Below are positions 55,958 through 64,000 of a stretch of DNA of 64,000 nucleotides, in pieces. Location of the stretch: the NCBI GenBank assembly GCA_010909165.1, contig MU008195.1, positions 248,001 through 312,000 of the forward strand, written 5' to 3'. The DNA comes from Anthoceros angustus (lineage: Eukaryota > Streptophyta > Anthocerotopsida > Anthocerotales > Anthocerotaceae). Below the pieces are notes generated by a model. That model was not told the origin of the DNA. It made no database searches and saw nothing but the letters and a program-made list of their open reading frames with translations. The number at the start of each line of letters is the position of its first letter. Positions within the stretch are counted from its first letter, which is position 1. The position numbers and the translations under genes were made by a program.

Positions 55958-58340
55958 ATGGACAACAAGCAGGAGATGAAGCCGGGGTTGTCGCTGGGGT
56001 ACGCGGCGGGGGCAGAGGGGCAGGGGCTTGCAGAGCTCGCTGCAGCTGGGGGTGAATCAGGAGGCAGGAGTATACATATGCAGCTGCAGGACGGGGGCGG
56101 TCAGCACAATGTGATGCAGCTGGGAGGGATGCAGGGGCAGGAGGGGTCGCTGCACAGCCCTATCGCGCAGCCGGCGTCTCAGAATTCGCTGCCGCTGCAG
56201 CTGCTGAATCACGGGGGACGGGGAATGGGGAAGGGGAATTTGCAGTCTCCGAGTGTGGGGAGTGGGAAGCACGGGTTCAGTCATCTGGGGAGCGGGCCCG
56301 CCTCGAAGAAGCGGAAGGAGAGTAGTTTGCAGCGGGAGAGCCCGTTTCGGTCTCCGGCGACGCATCTGCAGGGCGGGACTCCGCCTGTGAGCCCGCGTCG
56401 GATGATGGTGCCGCAGGCGACGTCGCAGGGGGCGTTTCAGTCGGTGCAGCCGAGCTCCGAGGCCAACGCGGCCTTCAAGAAGGTGATGACGGGGCTGCAG
56501 CCGCAGGCGGGCGGGGTGGCGCAGGGCCCGGGCTCAGGCGCGTTCCACCAGGTGCAGGAGCACCCACATTCGCAGTCCGACGGGATGTGGGATGCCAGGA
56601 GGCTGCAGGTGAGGTCTTGGGGGAACCAGCCGTTGTCTGTTGTGGACCCCGTTCTGTGGGACTTGATGGAGCGGGAGAAGACCCGGCAGTGGAGGGGGAT
56701 AGAGCTTATTGCTTCGGAGAACTTCGTGTCGCAGGCGGTGATGGAGGCGTTGGGGAGCCATCTGACGAACAAGTACTCGGAGGGCATGCCGTTTGCCAGG
56801 TACTACGGGGGGAACGAATACATCGACCAGATTGAGACCCTGTGCTGCGAGAGGGCCCTGCAGGCGTTCCACCTGAATCCGGAGCACTGGGGCGTGAATG
56901 TGCAGCCCTACTCCTGCACGTCGGCCAACTTCGCTGTCTACACTGCGCTGCTGCATCCCAAGGACAGGATTATGGGGCTGGATTCCCGCTCGGGAGGGCA
57001 TCTCAGCCACGGGTATTACACCTCGAGTGGGAGGAAGGTGTCTGTGGCTTCCAACTTCTTCGAGAGCTTCCCCTACAAGGTGCACCCGCAGACGGGCTAT
57101 ATCGACTACGTGAAGCTGGAGGAGAAGGCTATGGACTATCGCCCCAAGATCCTCATCTGCGGGGGCAGTGCTTACCCGAGGGAGTGGGACTTCGCAAGGT
57201 TCCGTCAGATCGCAAACAAGTGCGGAGCTGTCCTTATGTGCGATATGGCGCACATCTCCGGCCTGGTTGCTGCCCAGGTAAAGCAACCCGAGCTCTTATC
57301 ATCCGCATCCTTCGCTTGTCTCACATCCATCTGGTCCCTCGACTCATTTGGAGTATGTGTATGTGTGTTTGGTGCTGCTACCTACAGGAATGCAACAACC
57401 CTTTTGACTACTGTGACGTCGTCACCAGCACTACGCACAAGATACTCAGGGGACCTCGAGCCGGGATCATCTTCTATCGGAAAGGCCCCAAGCCCGCCAG
57501 GAGGGCTTTTAGTTTGTACGGTGGCGAGGAGTCCTTGCAGTATGATTTCGAAGATAAGATCAACTTTGCAGTCTTCCCTCAGCTACAAGGCGGTCCGCAC
57601 AACAACTGCATAGCTGCTTTAGCGGTAGCTCTTCTTCAGGCTAATAGTCCGGAGTACAAAGTTTACATCCAGCAAGTGAAGAAAAATGCCAGAAGACTGG
57701 CATCCGCTTTGATTCGGAGGAACTGCAGGCTGGTCACAGATGGAACTGACAACCATCTCATACTGTGGGATTTGCGTGGCTTTGGCCTCACCGGTACTCC
57801 CCTCACTTTTCTGTTCATGCCGTCGGCTGTGGTTCCCGGTGTAGGTCTATGGTGCCGTTCCGAGATCATTTCCTCATTGTTCTCTTCACGTTGCAACCCA
57901 GGAAACTTGTACGAGAAAGTTTGTGAAGCTTGCCACCTGACCTTAAACAAGAACGCGGTCTTTGGTGACTGTAGTGCTTTCGCTCCTGGAGGTGTGCGGC
58001 TCGGTAAGCAACCACCCATCGTTATCCATATTCCCAAACATGAGCTGGTTATGCATGGGTATGTGCTCTCTTGTGCTCATGTCTGGCTTTTGCAGGAACT
58101 CCGGCTATGACTTCAAGAGGCTGCACGGAGGAAGATTTTGAGGTGATCGCCGATTTCTTGTATAGAGCTGTTCAAATAGCTCGAGGTATCTCAAGGGAGC
58201 ATGGTAAACTGCCGAAAGACTTTGTGAAGGGCATCGAGAACAACAAGGCCATCCAGGAGTTGAGGCAGGCAGTTGAGGACTTCGCCCGCAATCTGGAGAT
58301 GCCAGGCTTCGATTTAACAACTATGAAGTACAAGCCTTGA
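55958..58340 (+). CDS. SHMT: Serine hydroxymethyltransferase, nuclear-type (SHM6/SHM7 clade) with long N-terminal extension
   Basis: I place four exons: 55958-57277, 57388-57793, 57902-58003 and 58096-58340, giving 690 residues. Residues 1-220 are a Gln/Gly/Ser-rich extension with a basic SKKRKE motif (about 117-120), a likely nuclear signal. The catalytic PLP fold follows: [88 protein letters not shown], the PLP-lysine block [14 protein letters not shown] (Lys458) and [17 protein letters not shown]. The enzyme converts serine and tetrahydrofolate to glycine and 5,10-methylene-THF. The STTHK wording and the extension match Arabidopsis SHM6/SHM7; SHM7 (MSA1) influences S-adenosylmethionine supply and DNA methylation. 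The start is the first ATG after the GA-rich leader. PFARYY replaces the PG.RYY I recall from relatives. Confidence 0.93.
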
Positions 58341-61300
58341 GCCTGGGTTGCATCCTGATCTGTATATATCCAAGATCCAGGTCTTCACGATGGGCTATGG
58401 GTATGTCAGTGGGGAAAGGGAGCTGCACCGAGAGCTCAGGTGGGACTTGTTCTTCCATCACTACGGCCTCGCCACTGGCCTTAGTGATGCAAGAACATCT
58501 GCTTCCACCCGCATGGCTCTGCCATTCGTGCTTTTCCGGGGCCGGACAGCTACCGTGCTCCCTCCACTGCCAAGGTTGCAATTGTGGCAACTCTGCAGCA
58601 AGTGTATCTATGGTGTCTCTCTGTGTCCTCTTGTGTTCAGAGCATTGGCAGCGCGTACTGTTGGAATAATAAAGGTACCTAGTCACTTTTGGATACAACA
58701 AAGCTCAAGTGCCACCCGAGTCTCAGCCAGATTCGTGGGCTCCTCCCTTGATCCCGGATTCACATCTAAATGGAGGATGCAAATTTGTGTTGTGTAGGAG
58801 GCAGGTGGATGCGACGAACCTTCATGGATCTTGCGGTAATCTGCATTTCTGTTAGGTACACTGTATCTGACAGCCAAAGGGTGACGAGGAAGGACCAGAT
58901 GCAGCCGCTTGGGCAAAGGTGACAGCACATGTTGGATGCATTAGGACTGCTGGCCTTTGGCGTACTGACCAGACCACCCAAGGTGCATCTTTGGCGGGCT
59001 TGCCAGATTAGCTGGAATCTGTTCGGAAGATTCAATGAAATGTGTACCACCAACTTTGTACTATCTGTGCGCCATGCATACTGGCCCACTGTTTCTTGTT
59101 CTGCCGCCCGTCGTATTCCAACCTTGAGTGAGCTGGCAGAGAGGCCCTTCGTAGAATATTCCGACGCAATTCGCAAACCTACTTGGCATCTAATATCTAA
59201 CAAATCTTTTTTGAGCGAAAAATATCTAACAGGTGGTGTTGATTGTGCTGTTTTATATACTGAATACGTACCAATTAGGTTTGGAAGGAAACTATAAAGT
59301 ACATATTTTTCTTCGCAGTTTACTTGTAGTGTAAATGAGTGGAAGGAAGCTATAAAATACATATTTGTCTTAGTAGTTTACTTGTCATATATAAAAGTTA
59401 AATAAGTAAAATAGATCTTATTTTAAGAAAAGTAGCTAGGAGAACTAGAGCTTAAGGTTGTTCCTTGCCAATTGGAAGTGCTGAGTGTTTGACTCATTAG
59501 TAACCCTGAACAAATCTTGTTCTATTTTAGATTAGTTTGAAGGTTAAGCCTCCCTTTTCTGTATGGACCACCATGATTATTCCTTGTCCTCATCTATAGA
59601 CTTCTCACTATGCTATGCTTTTAGCAAGGACTTGTGTAAAGATTTTTGTTGAAACAAAATATTACAGCACATAAATTGATGAGATTTGGATATCATGAGA
59701 TAAGTGGTATAGCAGCTGAAAAAGATGGGATAAAACTAGCCAAAAGAAAGCTATAAGTTGTATGAACATCATCATCATAGCCTACAGACAACTATAAGTC
59801 ATATGAACATCAGCATCAAAGATTTTATTTTCCATGTGGTTCAACATGTGGTTTAGTAGCCCATCATACATACATATATTAGAGGGCTTCAAAGAGAATA
59901 ATATGAAGGCCCCGAAGGACCTTACAATAGCCAGGCCCCGTCGTTTTGAGGCCCTTCAACAGACAACGCCATAAAGGGGTTACAACAAGCAACCCCTTAG
60001 GACCTTAATACTCGGGATGAGTAAGGAGCATCCCATCCCATTGGTATTCCAATTGCAGGTTGTTTTACTTGTGAAGTTTTGATAAATTCTTGTTGAGATG
60101 TTATTCGTGAAGGAGAAGGGATGAAAATTTATTTATCATCAAAGAACTATACTACTTTAGGGAAAAATTATTTATCATGCAAAAAATATATGTATTACTT
60201 CATGATGTATAAAATTATTTGACTTCAAAAGAAGAAGAAGAAGAATTTTGTTTAAGTCCACTAAGGACGGATTTCCGTCATGGGACTTGGTACTTAACAA
60301 CTTGTACCATGGTGTGCCTAAGCTACTTGCACCAAGGACATCCACTCCCTTTAGGCACCTCATCTAAGTACCGATCCAAGCTCAGGATGCTTAATCACGG
60401 CGTTCTTATACATTTGTGTGTCCATTTAGCCTAAGCCATTTGGACATTTGGAAAAGGTTTTAAACTCTTATTTCGATGTTTTCTGCTGAAAACGATCAAG
60501 CTCTGGTCTAATGTCACTCTTGAAGTAGAATGGAGGAAAAGTTATTGATCATTGAGAACTACATTACTTTAGAGGAAAAGAATATCTTTCATGGAAGAAG
60601 CAGAGTCCTCTTACATTAAAGTGAGATTCGAACCCATACCCTTCACGATTTGTAGGATTTGTCCCTCTGCACTTTAGACCAACAACAACAACTTTATTTA
60701 TGTTCGTTAAGGGTAGAAAGACCACCATGGGACTAAGGAAGTACAGCATAAAAGAAGTAAAAAACAGAGTACACAAGGAAGTACATATAACATAAAAGAG
60801 GTAAAAAATAGAGTACACATACGTATGTATGAACTTATGAGATAGTAACTCATTGAGTTAACAGAACTAATTGCGGTATCCAGCCACAATTTCTATGAAG
60901 GTGCCTCCCCTTTAGGATATTTTTATAAAGGTACCTCCTCTTTAGGATTTGTCCCTCAAACTGGATCCTTAGACCAACTGCGTTATCCCGATACAATATC
61001 CATAAAAGGTACCTACAAATGTATGATTGAGGATAATTAAAAATTATTGAATATATTTGAAAAAAATTAATATCACACCGCATGATATTCATCATATCTT
61101 TTATGTACACCCATGGCAATTGGACTATTTACTCTTTCTAGAAGCTATCAATATACTCCCACATATGAGGAAGGATGTCCTAGAAATCTATACAAATATA
61201 TTATTATCAACAAACAAAACTAGTTAATAGGTAGTTAAAAATAATACCTATTATTTTGAAGAGGTATTAAATAGATATTATGAGATAGGTACGTAGATAT

Positions 61301-61988
61301 AATATTTACTTGGTAGCAGTCAAATTTGTAGTGGATGTACGGTGAATCAAACAAATTTCTAGTGGATGTACGGTGAATCAAACATGTGTGAAGCAAATCA
61401 AGTTGAACGACGGAATCTGAAGGCTTATTTCAATACCAACAAAACCATGTAATGTAAAATTTCGAAATCCCTCAGTGGCACATAGTGCACAAGGTGGGCT
61501 ACACGGAAACCGGACGATTTCAGGTTGCCTAGATGGACACTTCCGGAGACCGCGTAGTGGTTCCGTCTGCTGCTCTACAGGCGATAAAACACACCTGGTT
61601 GTCTCATCTGAGTTGTAAAGGGGTAATGCAACCGACAGTGCTCACAGAGCACTCGCAAGTTGGAAGAAAAGCCTTGAACATCCAAGTCACTTGTAGAGGC
61701 GTATGTCCCACAGATGAATCGCATGAGGTTGAGAATCGTCAAACACATGCATTCCCAATTCCCTTGAACTGACTTGCACCTTCTGCAGGTTCAGCGGCTT
61801 CTTGAAGATGGGCATAATGAAGATAAGAGTAGTTGGAGTTTCTCCGCATACATAATGCTCGCACCCTGCCTTGTCAGCCAGTGTAGACATTGTCCTCCAC
61901 AAAAGTTGAGGACGCCTTCTGAACTGACAGTCAAACCTCCAGACCACTCTGCAACTATCAAAGTTGGCAGCAAAGCACTTTGCGTGAC
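58341..61988. other. 3.6-kb intergenic region, AT-rich, no gene recognised
   Basis: The left part holds the SHMT 3' UTR. Small tandem duplications occur at 59287-59390 (around 'ctataaartacatatttktc'), 60760-60830 ('aaaaaayagagtacacawa') and 61323-61383 (a 30-base direct repeat with 'tagtggatgtacggtgaatc'). On the minus strand at about 60615-60655, 'gggttcgaatctcac' matches a pol III box B, but no box A partner is evident. No ORF shows a domain. Confidence 0.55.
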
Positions 61989-63110
61989 CTAAACGTCTGG
62001 CGGGGTGTACTTCCGCTCATGCTCCCAGGCAATTTGAGCCATCATGTTAAGGGAAGACCTAGCATCTCTCTCATCAACCACCTCCCTGGGGAATGGTATC
62101 CTAATCTCCCTGATTTCCTGCGGGTCACGCGTCAATACCTGAAGATCAAACCCTAACCTATCCACCCATGTTATGCTTACTTGGGCCACCTCTGCCGCAA
62201 CACGAGCATAGACATTGCAGAACCGGAGGACATCTTCAAAGTGCTCCCTGTTCATGTCTTCAACAATCCTTGCTGCACATTCCCTCAGGGGATCCGCAGC
62301 AGCTTGTGCATACTCCGGCCCGGATACCCAGTTTTCCTCCTCCCCAACATCCTGAGCCTGCAGAAGCTCCTCCACATTTAGGACGAACAACTCATCACTG
62401 CTGTTGTCTGTGCCAAATCTTCTTTCCCATGCCACCTTTAGCTTAATAACATCCGAAGCATCTGCCTTACTAATCTTCCCTTTCAACGTGCATTGTGGCT
62501 TTTGCCTCCCAGGTTGCTCCAATTGCACATGGAGGCTGCACCGGCTTTCAGCCAAGACATGGCCAGTATGCAGGGCAGTCGAGGCCAGACGGAAAACAGG
62601 GTTCCCCTCAGGATCTACAGCAAAGCGCACTGCTGTGCCCAACGGCCACCCATCCTGAGACAGTGTGCACAACGTTCCTTCAGAGACGATGTCCACCACA
62701 GTCCTCGCAGCCTCAGCTGCAGAGGGTCTGAGCAGCACCGACGGCGATGTAACAGGCGGGGCCGATGGAGGTGCAGCAGCTGATGCCACCACCCGCACTC
62801 CCCTCCCAGGAGCCTGTGCACACATATGCCCACGTTATCAAACCGGCTCAGGTCAGCATCTCAGACAAAGCACAGCACACACTGATCCAAAAGCTAGCCA
62901 GCAGAAATCACCCAACAATGCGACAAAATCCACTGGAGGAAGAGAGGACATCATCAAATCGGTTCCACTGACATGTTGCAGCGGAAACACAGAGGGCGCA
63001 GCTCCTAGAGAAAGATTCAATGAAACTCTGAGACGCTGCAATGGCAAGCCCCGCTGCTGCGACACAGAGGGCAGCGCAGGCAGCTGCAAACAGCGCAGAG
63101 CAACCGCCAT
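61989..63110 (-). CDS. GluTRBP: Glutamyl-tRNA reductase-binding protein (plastid tetrapyrrole regulator)
   Basis: I place two exons: 63110-62973 and 62813-61989, joined in phase 0 (donor CAT|gtcagt, acceptor gcacag|GCT), giving 320 residues, close to the Arabidopsis protein (At3g21200, also called GBP or PGR7). Residues 1 to about 55 are a typical chloroplast transit region (Ser/Arg/Leu-rich, no acids). A split-barrel FMN-binding-like fold follows, with VSEGTLCTLSQDGWPLGTAV, FAVDPEGNPVF and SLHVQLEQPGRQKPQCTLKG. A DUF2470-type heme-binding domain follows at about 220-315, with DPLRECAARIVEDMNREHFE, DRLGFDLQV and IRIPFPREVVDERDARSSLN. In plants the protein holds glutamyl-tRNA reductase at membranes and protects it from Clp proteolysis, linking heme level to ALA synthesis. 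The second exon's frame also has an ATG at 62825, but that lies in the intron. Confidence 0.93.
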
Positions 63111-64000
63111 GGCTGGTTTCGCTCAACGGACTGACAGAAGCCAAAAGGATGGCATGATCTAGACTGGATAGAGATGCTCCTTGGTGATTAGGGCTGCCAA
63201 AAAGCCCGTTTCACACAGACGATGTGACCGCAATGGTGGTATCTGGAAGGCGCAACACGACATGAACGAAGGCAATCATGGACTGGAATGCGGACACTGT
63301 TTCGCCGGTAGCGCCAGTTTCGCCTGTTGGGTTCTTGCCAACGTGAAGCCTCAAAGTGGTTGCTGCTTCTTTCACGACCCGCCTCTCCTGCTTCTGCATT
63401 GCAGGCAGCTGGCGAAGGTTTCTCCTGGCTCACGTGATTTCATCGGAGGTCGGTGCAGTAGCATTTTTGTAGAGCTAGAGGTGCCGGAGTGCTTGATCGT
63501 GCTGAAAGCGCCTGGAAATCTTTGGTTTCTTGGAGCTCCCAAAGCGTGCTTGATCGGAGAAGTAGCTGCATTCTCTTGCGTCTATCAATTCCATGTGCTA
63601 ATTCAGATCAGCTTGGCTGCAGCTTGCTGAGGTGATCTGTAGCAGTGGCGAGGCTGCCGCTTGTTCGCCTATTGGCGTATTTCCTTCCGTTCTTGGTTGA
63701 GGGCGTGCACACAGGCGTGCAGGTTGGTGAGGTGAGATTGGAGTTCTCTTTGCAAATATGCACAGGGAGAACGCTGCCTCTGCGACGATGTTATGAGCTC
63801 AATTGTGCCGTTCTTTGCTGTTCTGTCGACTTCAAAACCTTGTATTAGTATTTGCCCGCCTGTCACCCTTCTGCTCTAGCGTTGTACTGTTCTGTTGTGT
63901 TCTCCTTGAAAAGTTTAGCCTTGGCTAACTCGTCTTGTCCTTCAGATCTGAAATGCGCTGCCAGTCCAGCGAAAGACCATAGCTACACACTTTCGTGGAA
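63111..64000. other. Right-edge region, no gene recognised
   Basis: It contains the GluTRBP 5' flank. Plus-strand ORFs at 63181-63630 and 63645-63848 lack a recognised domain. The T/G-rich sequence from 63600 could be the leader of a gene that begins beyond the window. Confidence 0.4.

Noticed and set aside
62814-62825. GluTRBP starting at ATG 62825
   Set aside because: That start would lack a transit peptide and lies in the predicted intron; a separate first exon (63110-62973) supplies a typical transit sequence in phase.

Overview
The window looks like nuclear DNA of a land plant. It carries spliced genes for a class II KNOX homeobox protein, the starch phosphatase SEX4, the plastid protein CRUMPLED LEAF (CRL), a glutamyl-tRNA reductase-binding protein, a nuclear-type serine hydroxymethyltransferase, cytosolic ribosomal protein eS27 and a DYW-class PPR protein. 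Introns are short (about 60-500 bp) and genes are fairly dense on the right. The intron-free DYW PPR gene and the CACTA/copia remnants would fit a spore-bearing vascular plant (lycophyte or fern-like), but the sequence alone does not settle the lineage.

Layout. 1-18.5 kb is a repeat bed. Its one recognisable component is a CACTA (En/Spm, TNP2-type) transposase on the minus strand, broken and present in two to three adjacent partial copies. Most other blocks here also occur two or three times in near tandem, and many copies differ by clusters of short indels rather than scattered substitutions. 18.9-20.6 kb holds palindromes, a TATA-like promoter and a 40-bp minisatellite. 21.7-24.8 kb (minus) holds the DYW PPR gene, fused in frame to the 3' end of an internally deleted CRL copy. 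24.87-28.80 kb is a roughly 1.96-kb tandem duplication. 28.8-31.3 kb holds another CACTA fragment and minisatellites. 31.3-35.6 kb has no gene I can identify.

35.98-46.2 kb is the best gene block: intact CRL (+, 9 exons), KNOX2 (-, 8 exons, one GC-AG intron) and SEX4 (-, 13 exons). 46.5-49.5 kb holds minisatellites and a decayed Ty1/copia gag-protease. 50.4-52.4 kb holds eS27 (-, 4 exons) between two short related sequences of unknown function. 55.96-58.34 kb is SHMT (+, 4 exons) with a long N-terminal extension. 58.3-61.9 kb is AT-rich intergenic DNA. 61.99-63.11 kb is the GluTR-binding protein (-, 2 exons).

Several recognised genes serve plastids: CRL (plastid division), SEX4 (starch degradation), GluTRBP (tetrapyrrole synthesis) and probably the PPR protein (organelle RNA editing). 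They are separate transcription units, not an operon.

The most notable observation is the CRL/PPR locus. Part of CRL was duplicated in inverted orientation about 11 kb away and lost exons 5-8. Its remaining exons 2, 3, 4 and 9 keep splice signals and reading frame and run straight into the PPR-DYW ORF, so a chimeric transcript is possible. Exon boundaries were placed by eye from splice signals, frame continuity and remembered family sequences; no alignment or search was run.
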